From positions 83,971,201 to 84,035,200 of the forward strand of contig OZ038422.1 in the NCBI GenBank assembly GCA_964036155.1: a stretch of 64,000 nucleotides of DNA, in the 5' to 3' direction. This stretch comes from Diploscapter coronatus (Eukaryota; Nematoda; Chromadorea; Rhabditida; Rhabditidae). The position numbers were made by a program, and so were the translations under genes. Within the stretch, counting starts at the first letter, position 1. Every line of letters starts with the position of its first letter. Shown piece after piece: positions 37,074 through 49,079 of this stretch. A model generated the notes under the pieces. It ran no database searches, was not told the DNA's origin, and saw only the letters and a list, made by a program, of their open reading frames with translations.

Positions 37074-37800
37074 TTTTACGAGTCACAATCAATTCGAAAT
37101 GAAAATGTTTCAGGTTCAAACAGATTTACGAAGAATACATGAATCTGCGAGTATCTAGAATTTAAACTTCATTATCATTTATTCCTAGTCAAATTAGTCT
37201 GTTTTAAATTTGAATAATAAATGAAATTTTAATAATGCACAATATGACATTCATGCAAGCGTGTTCAATATTAAATCAAGTTCCAATCATGAAACTTTTC
37301 AACAAGCTATTTTTTAAAGTAATAAAATACATTTCCTACTAAATTATTTTAATTTTATTATGACTAAGTTCGCTAGCTATGCAAAAAGAATGTACACTTC
37401 ACTTATGTCAAGGTTTCCCTTTGCACCAGATGAGTTCAAATTTATCGTGCACGCACAGGCAACATCTTTGAACTTTCATCATTTTATATCACTTGTTTCA
37501 TTCTACCGTCCTCAACCTAGATAAATTTTAAAATACGAATTTGAATTTGTTTTTGCTGAATCAAGGCGAAAGTATTAGCGTTACTTTTCTTGTTTCTAAT
37601 CTTCTTCAATAAAGAACGAATGAATATATTCAGCTTAAATTTGCCTCGAAACAAATGGCAGAAGAAGAATGAGATAGCATCGAAAAACCGGCCTAAAATC
37701 GACACCAAAAGGGCGAAAAATCAAAAATGAGGATAATCTAAAAATCGAATGAAAGAAGAATAAAAATGGAGACTTGAATTAAAATTATTAATTTTGAAAA
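37074..37800. other. Intergenic, no supported gene
   Basis: AT-rich. One minus frame (37517-37708) encodes a Phe/Lys-rich peptide without context. Confidence 0.45.
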
Positions 37801-38045
37801 TGGGGACGAAGTGGTCTAGCGCAGGATCTCAAAAGTTCGCCCCTACCTCGACCCAAACCAAAGGATTTAAGAAATGTTGATAGTGGATAAAACTACAAAA
37901 AATTCGCCTAAAATCCCTCGACTGTTGCATCCAACAACAGTCCGTCCTCGGGACGGGCCATTAGTTCTGTGTGGCTAGGATAGGTTGACTGTTCCATTAC
38001 GGGCTGAGGGTAGCTGACTCTACTCAGTGGACATAATAAAGCTAG
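37801..38045 (+). ncRNA. GC-rich hairpin island, possible structured RNA
   Basis: In a strongly AT-rich region this stretch contains adjacent perfect stems: CTGTTG...CAACAG near 37921-37940 and CCGTCCTCGGGACGG at about 37942-37956, followed by a third imperfect stem-loop region to about 38030. GTGGTCTAGCGCAGG at 37811-37825 resembles a tRNA A box, but no cloverleaf can be closed. It could be a small RNA gene or a tRNA-derived repeat. Confidence 0.3.
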
Positions 38046-38259
38046 GAAATTTTTTTATATCTCTCTGAAATGCGGAATAAGAAAACATAAAATTCAACAC
38101 GACACTTGAAAATCTATCCTTGGCTTCTTCAAATTTAGGGTCTAGCGAAATTCTATTCGGAATAAATTACTAACAAAGTAAAAAAAGAACATGGTTTGGA
38201 TGAACGTGACGCATTTTTAGTTATACATAGTGGGCGCAATTGATGTTCCCGTTGTGAAG

Positions 38260-38530
38260 ACAGTCATAAAAACATTTTTCTATGAATCGGCAGGGCTAGA
38301 CAGGATTATAGCAAAAAAAACCGCGTAAAGAACGGACCAGATTGCCAAAGATATGAATTTCTGAGGACGACGATCAGAAGCCTTCTTTTGTGAACGACTT
38401 TTCGTCAAGCGAAAACGGACGATTTGAAATTTTCACTGTACATTTTGACCGGACTGTGATATTTCAGGAACATGTTCCGGAAACAAATGTTCCCAACGAT
38501 CGTATTTAATAGTAAGAAAAGAAAATGAAG
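38260..38530 (+). pseudogene. Second broken copy of the dispersed gene fragment
   Basis: It reads DVPVVKTVIKTFFYESAGLD then, after a stop and frame change, ISEDDDQKPSFVNDFSSSEN. It aligns along about 230 bp with the copy at 11090-11360. Several frame breaks make it non-functional. Confidence 0.55.
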
Positions 38531-39578
38531 AAAAATAACTTTATAAAATTTGTATGATTTTTTTTTTAAATGATGAAAAATCATTCTTTGACTTTGTTTT
38601 CGCAGAATGAGTGGGACTTGCACTCTCTAATATAATATGGAGTAGATAAATAGAAAAATAATTTATTTTAAAGTTAATACATATAAAAAGTTTCATTTTG
38701 AATCAACTAAATCTCATTAGAAGTCTCTATCCAAAAATCCTCTCCAAATATTCTCTTGCAATAACGCGCAAGCCAAATGAAAATGTCATAAAACGTGTTC
38801 CCCTTTATTCTCGAATTTGCGATTTTTATCGACTAGAAGCGACTGACGATTCGCACTTTATTTGAGTTTCAAAATTCTTCATTGCGTTAGATTTCATTAT
38901 TCACGTGAAAATAATTATGACAAAATATGTCAGCTACTAAATGACGGAAAGCGGCATATATAGTTCTTGAATTTGTGAGAAGGCGATAATTTTAAAAATA
39001 CAAATATATATTTTTGTTCCTCTATTTTGCTATCTAGTAATTGCCTGGAATCTTAGTTTCATAAGGCTTCTTACCTCCTCTAAGGTAAGAACTGTAGAGA
39101 ATTTATATTTATAGTATCATAGTGATTATCCAAATGATCTAGTCATAAAAATTAAATATACCTATCCTAGTTCTACTCCGCCCTTTTACCAATATTTTTT
39201 TTCGAATCCTCTCTGAAAGATTTATTCAAAGCGAAGAAAAGTATGAAGGCTAATCTTGAGTTTTTTCTCGTATATTTATGATGCTGCGTTTGTTTTCAGC
39301 TCGCTATACCATTCACGTTTTCGCATATTCAGTTTCGTTCTCTGTTCACGTTGAACGGATTTTCAGCGATAGCAATTCTTTATTTCATTTTGTAGACTTT
39401 TTCTAACTTTCGTAAACGATTGAAATCCAAGAACAAGAGATCGTCAACTTCCAAACTTTACCTTTTTAACAGAATAATTGATTTTAAATGTAGTATAGAT
39501 TCAAATAAAAGAGTTCGAATTTCAATAAATTTAATTGTTAAGAACTATCAAACCATCAAATAATAGTTTAAGAAACAA
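38531..39578. other. Intergenic upstream of the acyltransferase gene
   Basis: AT-rich; the only structure noted is a hairpin, TTCTTACCT (39068-39076) with AGGTAAGAA (39083-39091). No gene seen. Confidence 0.45.
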
Positions 39579-42500
39579 ATGGGTATCGAGCAACATGAGA
39601 TAGTTATGAAAACGAATTCTTCATTAGTCGTAGCAACAGAGTCGCCAAAGAAAAGAGGAGATATTCAAGGCCTAAGGTATGATTTTTCTAAAAGTTTCTA
39701 TCGATAAGTCGCGTTAATCAATTTTTAGAGCCTGTGCGATTATCTTAGTGATTCTATTTCATTATTTTCCCAAATATTTTCCAAATGGTTATATTGGTGT
39801 TGATATGTAACTTTCGCCACATCCAATAATAATTACATGTATTCTCTAGGTTCTTCGTGATTTCTGGGTACCTCATAGGAATGATAATTTGCAAATTCGA
39901 AGTATTAGATACAACTTCAATAAAAAGTTTCTATTATAGGAGGATAAAGGTAAGAGTCAAAACGGTAAATCGGAAAAGGACCCCAAACGCAGTAAAAACT
40001 TATCCAAAATTTAAAACTGCATGTGTGCACGAATGCGTGTTTAAAAATGGATGTGGGTGTGATGAAACTGATGGTCTGTGAGAATTGATGTAAGATTTGA
40101 GATGATTTTATTAGTGAGTTTATATTTGGTCCCGGGTCCTGATTAGGACCTCTCGAATTCAAGTCAAGACACAATGTTTCGTCTATCACAATTTGTTGGC
40201 ATTTATGTCTGTCAGGACTTTTATAAGTTTTGGGTCTAGGTTTGGAGGGAGGTAGGAAGTTAGGCTGGTTGGTTGAAGATAAAGATTGGCAATGAAGTTT
40301 GGAAGTTTGGGAGTGAGTGAGATCAATGTTGATTATTTGAATTGGATGATTGGTTGATGCAAACTAATTTGGGTTAGATCATTGAGATCGAGGGGATGAT
40401 TTTTTCAAATTTGTGCGTGGGTCAATCGCAGAGCCCATATTATGCACACATAGATTCCATATTTATGATATAATTAGATAGGTAGGAAAATTTAGGTTCT
40501 CATTCATTGCGCTTGAGAGTTCTTTTCCGAGTTATAATAAAATAGAAGATGATTATATTAAGTGTCGATTTTAGCGAATATTACCACTCTATTACCTAGC
40601 AATATCATTAATATATGGATTAGTATATTTTTTACGATCTGAAATTTACTACGATATCAACGTCGCAAGTGGAACAAGAGCGATTTTGTTAGTTACAAAT
40701 ATAAAATTCGAACCCAATCCAGAGCAAGATTATGATAAATTGGTCGGAATAATCTTATTATTACAAAATAATAGAAAAAAAACTAACTGCAATGATAGTT
40801 TTAGGTTTTCAACGCCGAAGATCTTTTCGCCCATACCTGGTCATTGTGCGTTGAAATTACTTGGTACCTTTTAGTCCCAGGTCTTTTCTTATTACAGCGA
40901 CGTTTACCAGTAACGGCGATGAAATTTTTCATCTGTAAACAGCGCATGAAATATTCAAATGTGAAAGAACATTCCTTAGGCATTGGATTAATCTCGTTAT
41001 TTTATCATCTGACATCAAATGATACCGTTGCGTTCAACTCCGTGTTCGCTAGAATCTGGCAATTCTGCTTAGGAATAACTGCTTATCTGGAGGTTTTCTA
41101 TACTCGAAACGTAATATTGGAAAGTACCTTATAAGCCAATATATATATTTATTTCTAGATGCGTCTAGAGAAATCGATGTATAAAGAAGAAGCTCAACAA
41201 GTACTGCTAAGTGAATTAGATGAAGGTAAAATCTTCGATTCTTTGAGATATTGCTCATTGCAAGCAAATTTCTTGAGCTTAAAAATAAAGTATAAAGAGA
41301 CATTTTAGTGGAACCTGTAAAGGAAGAAAGGGAATTATTGCCTTACGTTGCATATTTCCTATTAACGCTAATATTGTTGTCACTTTCTTGGTTAGAATTT
41401 GAACCGCATCATCTACGGATTGAAATTACACTTCTAACCACAATTCTCATCGCAATTGGAGAATACCATGAAGTAAATCGGGAGGGTACAGTGGTGCTCG
41501 AAATATTTGCATAACTCATTGGCATTGTTCTGCTTGTTAATCTACTTATGATGTAGCAATCTGACTGAAAATTTACTCACATTTTGGGATGATCAAATAA
41601 TGAAACTATGGCCGATATTAATAAGATCGGAGTATCGCAACTTCTTGGTAACATGCTGAACAGAATTAGTAAATGATGCAAACGTTTAAGCGTCACTGTA
41701 GATAAGGCCATCATAAATCAATAAATAAGTAAATAATTAAGATCTGGATTTTATCAAATCATCTAATGAACTACATAGGAGATATTTCGTATTCGTTGTA
41801 TTTATTTCACTGGCCAGTTTTTGTTACAATAAAATACTTTTATTCTGATAACGTATATGGTAAATGAACTAATTTGGCAAAAGAATTATTATCTTATACA
41901 TTTAGTATTTCAGCGTTATTATGTGGTATTACTTTAAGCTTTCTAACAGCTACCATAATACACTTCGCATACGAACGACTGTATCTAAAATTTTCACCAG
42001 CGAAGATATTTATTCTCGTAAGTTTAACTTTAATTGTCAAAGTATATGTAGACTGAATCAATCATTGAATTAACTTTTATTAGGTGCTTCATCATATTAT
42101 TTACAGTTAGTCGTATTATTTGCAACCTCGCTTTTCCTGACTCAGGCTTCACTTATCGGAAAAATATTTAATTACACATCAAAATGCGGCAGCTACGACG
42201 AACGAGATTTGCAATTGGGAGATCCTTCGAAAAATCTTTGTAAGTATTTAAATTTCAAGTTAATTTTCCAATAATGGCAGATTTACTCTTTTGCGTAACT
42301 AAAACATCCCCATTAATACTCTAAAGACCACAAGATTACTGACATGCATTAATTACAGCCATTGCAACATCGATGAATTACCTTGAAGGAATTATCAATA
42401 TGGAGAAAAGTTGTTTTGTTGAAAACTGTTCACGCATTCTTCTTGAAGATAAAGATGAAAAATCGCCAATGAGGTTGTGCAAAATGCAGGTTGGCATATA

Positions 42501-43982
42501 AGGATAGACAATATACTTTGAAGCGAAATATTGTTATCAGGGTGAGCATAAAGGAAAAGTAAAATTTCTTGTGATGGGAAATTCATTTGCGTGCAATCAG
42601 GGAAACATTGTCTACGATGCTTTTCGACATTTGGCAAAGGATTTCCATGTTTATTGTCTTAGAGGTAAATTTCTAAAATCTACACATTTAAGTAAATTCG
42701 ATCTTAAACCATGCGCGGCAGTTACAAAACTACGGACCGATAATGGCATGAAATGTCACGGCACATTATAGTTAGATATGGGCGATGGACGTGAGAGTTA
42801 GTGGAAATAGTGTAAGAAAAGAAACGTAATGCATTGTTGTTGTTGGTGCCAACATGAACATAATATGCTTCTACACAACAATTTAATATAAATTTTTCTA
42901 TTCACAGCCTGTGAACCTTTGATGGAACGACAATTAAAAGGATGTTACTCACCAAAGCATTGGCATGACATTTACAACCAAGTTAAACCTGATGTTCTTT
43001 TCTTGTTGAATAGGTAAAAAAGATTTGGAACTATTCATTTTAGCACAAATATTACACTGAAGAAGAAAATTTCAGACCATTGATTAGCAAGAAAATATTC
43101 GATGAGACGAAACCTCTCGAGGAGGAAGACATTTATCAGCAGCATGTGCGAATGCTCGATTGGTATCTTGGGCAAGAGGGACTGTTAAAGGTGGTTAATA
43201 ATTTGTACTAAATTTTAAACTCATATTCCTCACAATTATGAAAAAAATTTAACTTAATGCTTCTATTTTGAAAAGAAGAATTAAATTATCCAATATAAAT
43301 GAGTTGCCATTCACAATTTTTAATGATAGACTCATATATAGGCAAATAGCGATGTTCAACTTTAATATTTAGTGATTGATTTATTTATTATAAAATAAGT
43401 TGAGCAATAATTTGTCCAGGTCTATTGAATATAAATTATCTCCAATATCATTAGAATTAAACGCGATTTTTATCAGATATACATTCAACACGCCTTGCCA
43501 AAGTGTGTAGACAATTGCGCGTGTGTTGCCAATAAATTTATGATTGAAGAAAATAAACCACTTCGGATGGCTGGGGTAAATTTATATGTTCACTTTTAAA
43601 ATAATAATAGTAAATTAAAGGATAGATTCACCGTCCGAGATGAGAAATACGAAAGAATTCGTCTCGAAAAACTTGTGAAAATAAAGGAGTAAAAATGCCT
43701 ACTGTTTTTTTTCAAATTCGTTAACCATTTTAGATGTGAAAATAAGTGCGAATTATTCGACTATTGGAATGAGTTGTCTAATAGTCGAGGAGAAGTAATA
43801 TACGTTCATTCATTTTTGACTTTTTCATTGAAATATTTCAGTTTTCAATTTACGATGAAGTGAATAATCTTGTCTACATCGATAGTATGCAACATCTGAG
43901 CAAATTCGGAAGGGATAAAGTCCGAATTGTGTTTGAAAGATTAGTTAAGAATTTTGTTAAAGAGTTTCCCAGATTAGTGTAA
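39579..43982 (+). CDS. Acyltransferase-3 membrane protein with SGNH domain (OAC-like)
   Basis: About 17 exons, beginning 39579-39676, 39729-39806, 39850-39950. The first segments give GVDMFFVISGYLIGMIICKF, then YYRRIK|RILPLYYLAI, DLFAHTWSLCVEITWYL (40804 on), NSVFARIWQFCLGITAYLE (41025 on), YIGDISYSLYLFHWPVF (41787 on) and HFAYERLYLKFSP. This is the conserved order of acyltransferase-3 proteins, with FHYFP and SLxxE-type motifs. After the last membrane helix an SGNH hydrolase-like region follows: FLVMGNSFACNQGN (42567-42610, nucleophile Ser), DVLFLLNRP (42988 on) and YIDSMQHLSKFGRD (43878 on, the Asp/His part), ending at TAA 43980-43982. Nematode OAC proteins are thought to O-acylate lipids, glycans or small molecules at membranes; the substrate is unknown. 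No breaking change was seen. Several introns are long and hold repeats. Confidence 0.87.
41489..41698. mobile_element. Tc1-like MITE in an acyltransferase intron
   Basis: The 210-bp element is flanked by TA (41487-41488, 41699-41700). Ends: CAGTGGTGCTCGAAATATTT and, inward from the right, CAGTGACGCTTAAACGTTTG. The inverted match extends about 32 bp (through GCATAACTCATT on the left). It explains the long intron between the exons ending at 41472 and starting at 41743. Confidence 0.85.
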
Positions 43983-44421
43983 CATACAATAAAATGATAC
44001 TTAATTGCGGCACTCTTATTTGAATAAAATAAGTTATATTGAACACAACACACCCAGATTTTTATGATTTAACGGTGAGGGAAAATTGGATAAAAATAAA
44101 AAGAATAATCGAATTTGGTCCAGGAATAAGAAAACTATGATTTCTTCCCGAGGTCGGGTCTGGAGAACTCGCGAGTTACCGTAATCTTGCATACGATAAT
44201 TTTTATGAAGAACAAACTACATCATAATGGTCAGCGTGAAAAACTGCATATATGGTGTAAAAATTAGTCCGATCAGAGGACCCGTTCCGACTGACTTTAT
44301 TAAGACTTTGATTTTTACTGACATGCATTCTTAATGTGCTATAATTTTAAAATGTAATTTTTATTCATCAAATTTCTAATAAAGCTTTTCTAAAGCATAT
44401 TTTAGATTCTGAATTTTTGAC
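43983..44421. other. Convergent 3' intergenic region
   Basis: Lies between the ends of the acyltransferase (plus) and PTR (minus) genes. Most of it is one MITE (44073-44330). Confidence 0.7.
44073..44330. mobile_element. TTAA-flanked MITE, family C copy 2
   Basis: The 258-bp segment is flanked by TTAA (44069-44072, 44331-44334). Its right half aligns with that of the 36813-37069 element (shared GTGAAAAACT, GACCGAC/CCGACTGACTTT, TTACTGA blocks), and the length differs by only 1 bp. The left end is more diverged. Confidence 0.7.
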
Positions 44422-47400
44422 CTAATCAATATTGTGTGGCTGATGAACTTGAGCATGACTGGCGAAAGACCGAACGATGATCGGCAGAACCAACAGACCG
44501 TGGAACAGGCCTGTGGCGACCACTAACACGGAGGTACGGGCGAACATCCGGACTGCGTTCGATGGCACTAGCACCATCACGATAATAGCTGAAAATAAAA
44601 CTTAGGAATTTTTGATTTTTGAATTTTTCATAATAAATTTCGAATCTTTCAATAGGTTCTTTTAGTGATAAAGAGAAATGATTCATTTCAAACTATCTTC
44701 AACACTGATTAAAATTCTATAAAGAAAGGATGTTTATAATTTTGAGTACCGAAAATTATTAGAAAATTCACACAGTAAAATTTGCATACCTAGTAAAGTT
44801 GAAGTACCAGCTTGCAGAACAGGCCATCCAATAGCCCCTAATGAGTCGGCAATTCTTTCATCCGGGTCCGCGCAAGGAGAGCGGTAAATTCGATAACCGA
44901 TATGAGTGGCGAAATCGATGCATTGCCCGATTGACATCTAAATAATTCATATTTTCTATGTTTAGCGGTTTTCTTAATTGCTCAAGTTTAGATCTTCATA
45001 ATTCATCTGACCTTATGTTTGATAAATAGAAATAAATTTCTAAGAAGAAGTTTTACTCATACCAGAATGTTAACGACAGTGGTCGGATCTAAATCAGCTC
45101 CCCACAAGGATAGGAATCCTGCAGTGCCGATATCCATAGATATCAGAGTGAAAACAACCCAGAAAACGATTGAACTTTCTGCCACGAAGAGAATGCACAC
45201 TAAAACTGTTAAATTAAAAAAGGAGAAACTTAATCGAAGCATTTACAACTAAATTCATAAATCCAAAAATACCAACCTGTGATGAGAGTTAGAATGGCAG
45301 TTCCAAGGGATTGGAGTGTAGTTGCTTGCAGTTCGAGCATCTAAAAATTTTCACGTTTTGCAATTTATCCGAATCTCTCACCTGATCACTGTAGAAGTTA
45401 TTCTCATCGAAAACGAGGGCTTCGAATTCGGGATAGTTATCCGTGATGTTCCTCCATTTCAACAGCAACTCAGTGCGCATATTCCAACTCGCGATTTTGA
45501 AGGCTGTCGTAAAAACGAATCGGGAGACGTAGGATTTGTTCTAGAAATACTGTGCTAACTTTGGAACTTCATTATTTTGATAATAAATAAATAAATACTG
45601 TTTTCCATCAATTATATCATTTCTAATAAATAAAATAGGGTAGGATATGGTGTGAATTACATTTTTGTTGTAAGAAACTAACACAATGTGTGTACCTCAG
45701 AATTGGTTGACCACTGCAAATCAGTCTCCCAATGGTTGTTGAATGAAATCTCCAAGAAGGACTTCAAAGTGTGATAGAATTTATCGTCGCCTTCCGAGAA
45801 GAACTGTCGATATTTGTTGAAATCGTTTAGCCAGAGGGAGGTTGAATTAGGCCCCATTGAATAGGGGGTGCTTTCCAATTCCTTGACCATTTGGGAGATT
45901 CGTTCAATCTGAAAAAAAAAATCCGAAATAAAAAAATAAAGGATCATTTAATAAGTCCGTAGAATTTTACAAACTATTATTCCTTCATCAAATTCAAGCT
46001 AATCTTCACATCTTTAAAAAAATAATATCTAGACAATTTTTTGTGTGTAATTTTTATCCTGGAAAATTTATGAGTCGTCTCTAATAGTGTCCTAAAATTT
46101 CTATTATCTCTGAAAAATATTATTATAAGAGGATGTATGCTAATCTTGAATTCTAGTAAATTTGTGAATAATTCTATAATTTCATCAAATTTCCCACCTC
46201 TTTAGGGTGTTTGGTGAAATCAGGAGCGTTATTGACATAGACCCTTCCAATCAGTCCTTCTGCCCAGATTTTGTTCTCCGCCAAATGCAGGTAGTGGACG
46301 AGAGGGGAGTCATCCACGACGAGTCGAGAAGGAGTCAGATTTGGTTCGAGCAGAGAGCAGCCATAAAAGGCAGCGAGAATATAGCAGACGTAGGTTAGGA
46401 GCTGAAGTATTTTTAAATTTCGAAAAAAAACTCAATCTTGATTATTTTTTGACACTAATAATCAGTTTCGAAATTTAGACATTAATAATTATTAAACTAT
46501 TAATATCACGCAGTTGCATTCATATCTAAAAACGCAAAATGTTGAACTAACCAGAATGATTCTAGAAACCGGATGGCAGATCAATGGAGCGAAAATTTTC
46601 GAGAAGAAATATCGTGTCGGGGAAACTGCATTCGCATTCTTTGCCTAAAAAATTTAGAAGTTAATTTGATCCGAAATAATTTTAAACCTTAGCAATGGTC
46701 TCTGCGTCGCACTTCTTCCAAACGAGAATGCAGTGATAGCCGGCCGCCTCCCTTCTGGCTCCGAGAACCATTACCGCCGAGAAGAATGTTAGCTGAAGAT
46801 CGGCTCATTATCGATAGAATAATTGATTTTAAAAAAATAATGCCTGGTAAAGCCAATCGAAAGCTACAGCGACTGCGACGAATTTGCAGAAGATGGAAAT
46901 TGCTGGAGTTGAGGAGAATGTTCCGATGCCAAAAGATAAAACAGATGTGAGAGACGTTACTGATATGGCGCTGAAACATGAGAATAAAAAGTGGAAGATT
47001 TTATGGGAAAGTAATTTGTAGAAAGCATGAGAGGTTTTTAAGATTGCATTCCATTTTCTTGACCCTCATTGATAAATTCGCTTTCGGGGATAAGTTTTCC
47101 CAATTTACCTTCCAGCTTCTTCCAACGATAAAGCCATTCTTTTGTGAGGCGGTAAAAGTCGCGAAGTGTCCTGCCACGCACCCAACATCACATAAACATC
47201 ATCTACGCCTATCGCCAGAGCTAAAAATTAAATAAAAATTCAGAAAAGAAGACTAAGAATACCTATAAAAGGCATAACAGTAACTTGATTGATGAAAGGA
47301 ATGCCCATGGCAAATAGAAGTCCTGCAGAACTGGCGATGGCTAGAGAAGAAACGAATACGCCTATCATCGCCTGAAATGGAATAATTTGTTGAAAATGAT

Positions 47401-49079
47401 TTTATCGGCTATTTGTAAGCTCGTAAGAAAACGAATGAGGATGGATGAGGAAAATATTTCCTTTCCTACAGGTTTTCATGGCTCGACGTTTTCAATCTTC
47501 CCAATTTGGTGAGAAATCTACCTCGATAGGCTTAGAAGTAACCCAGTCTGCAGTCATGCAAGAGCCAACCGTGAAGGATAGCAACAATAGCACAGTGAGT
47601 GAGATGAACGGAACTGTGTAAGTTGCATTCTTTCCCATTTCGTCCTAAAAGTCATCTTCTAAGCGAATAAAATAGAACAAAAAGTCCTTACCTTTAGAAT
47701 TGACAGACTGAAAATGGAATGTCTAAAGGGGCATCGGTCGGACTCGAGAACTTTACGTACGGATTTTTCGAAAGCCGCTGATACTTCTTCAGAGACGTGC
47801 TGAAAATCAAGAAGGCGATAATAAAATTAGCTAAATTAAAGATTAATATGTGAAAAATCGCTTTTCAGGCTTATCTTCACACTGCACAATGTTTTACGTG
47901 GCAGTATTTACAAATAATCGACTTGGTTTTAATTTTAAATTTGACTAACATGTTTATAGGCAGGCACTTGGTATATGAAATGGACCATTGTGAAGGACTC
48001 GATGTCCGTCTTGTTGGCCAGTTTGACGCCATAGAAATGCGTCGGCAGAAAGAGACGATTCTCGAAGAACTGCATCGTCGGGTACTCGATTTGGATGCGG
48101 GGATCGGTGCGTAACTGGAAGATTAAACAAATTCTTTTTTAGCAATTTAGAAATTATAATAAATTCTCAAATTATAAAAAAAAAAAAAAATAGGAAGAGA
48201 GGAATGGTAGCGAAAAATTATTTCTCACGCAGCTTTGTATGATTTGAGGAGTTTCATTGCTTCCAATTTGCCTTTTTTTATTTTTCAATAAATGTTGATT
48301 TTTAGAGAACTATCTAAATCTAAAATTTGTCGAAATTTGTAAGTTTCAAAATTTTATATAATTAGTTTTTTTTTCTATAAAATCACTTTTTCACTCCAAA
48401 ACGCATCCAGAAAGAGCATCGCGATTGTGTTCGACAGCTCACAGGGCTTTGATTTCGAGCAGATCTCCTTGCCGAAATTTAACTGAAGGATAGAAAAACG
48501 TTGATTTTTCAATAGAGAAAAATAACCTTCTCTCCGTCGATTTCAACCTCCATTTGTTCCAGAATGTAGTGATTTAGTTTCTTCAAAATATCGCCATTTT
48601 TCTTCGTCAAAATGTTCCCTCCATCCGGGGCTTCGAGGGTTATCGACACGAATGAACTGAATTTTCAAGCATAAGAAAAAACAATCAAATTAAAAATTTG
48701 AACACAAAAATGAATTACTTATTTAGTGAATCACCACTGAAATTCTTATGCACGTTATATTCGATCCTAGATCTTGCGTGGGATGGCGAATACAGAAAAC
48801 GAAGATCATCCTGGAATTAAAAAATCAATCATTTGAAGAAAGTCTGAATAATCATAGCAAAAACATTGTTTTGATTTTGTAAAATATCAAGTTTCTTTTG
48901 ATTTTACTTACCTCAACTCTCACATTCAGAATTCCAAATGACAGTAGAAATGTTGACAGCAAGGGGAAAATGATGAAAGGAGTTGGATGCTTTGAAACGA
49001 GCAGGCCATATCGATAGAATACGTGAGCGAGGAAATCTTGTAGAATGCCGAATGGATTGCCAACAGATAGGCCGCTCAT
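44422..49079 (-). CDS. Patched-related (PTR) sterol-sensing-domain protein
   Basis: Minus-strand gene of roughly 18-20 exons; start at 49079 (MSGLSVGNPFGILQDF), 7 nt after ATTTCAG. An N-terminal membrane span (IIFPLLSTFLLSFGIL) is followed by an ectodomain with SPSHARSRIEYNV (48811 down), KPCELSN and further exons to 47698. The sterol-sensing half begins with a span at 47640-47520, then 47371-47270, and carries the RND-family signature ALAIGVDDVYVMLGAWQD (47222 down), SAISVTSLTSVLSFGIGTF (46970 down) and more spans. A second ectodomain is at 46403-45380. The last spans hold CIDFATHIGYRIY and IGWPVLQAGTSTLLG (44939-44795) and end VHQPHNID, stop 44422-44424. PTR proteins are RND-type transport-like membrane proteins needed for moulting and cuticle work in nematodes; the cargo is not known. 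Layout is complete. Confidence 0.88.
48175..48191 (+). repeat. Poly-A tract in PTR intron
   Basis: Run of about 16 A residues in the intron between PTR exons at 48385 and 48115. Confidence 0.7.

Noticed and set aside
37802..37873. tRNA-like start GGGGACGAAGTGGTCTAGCG
   Set aside because: Only the A box is convincing; no anticodon arm or matching 3' acceptor stem could be drawn at tRNA length.
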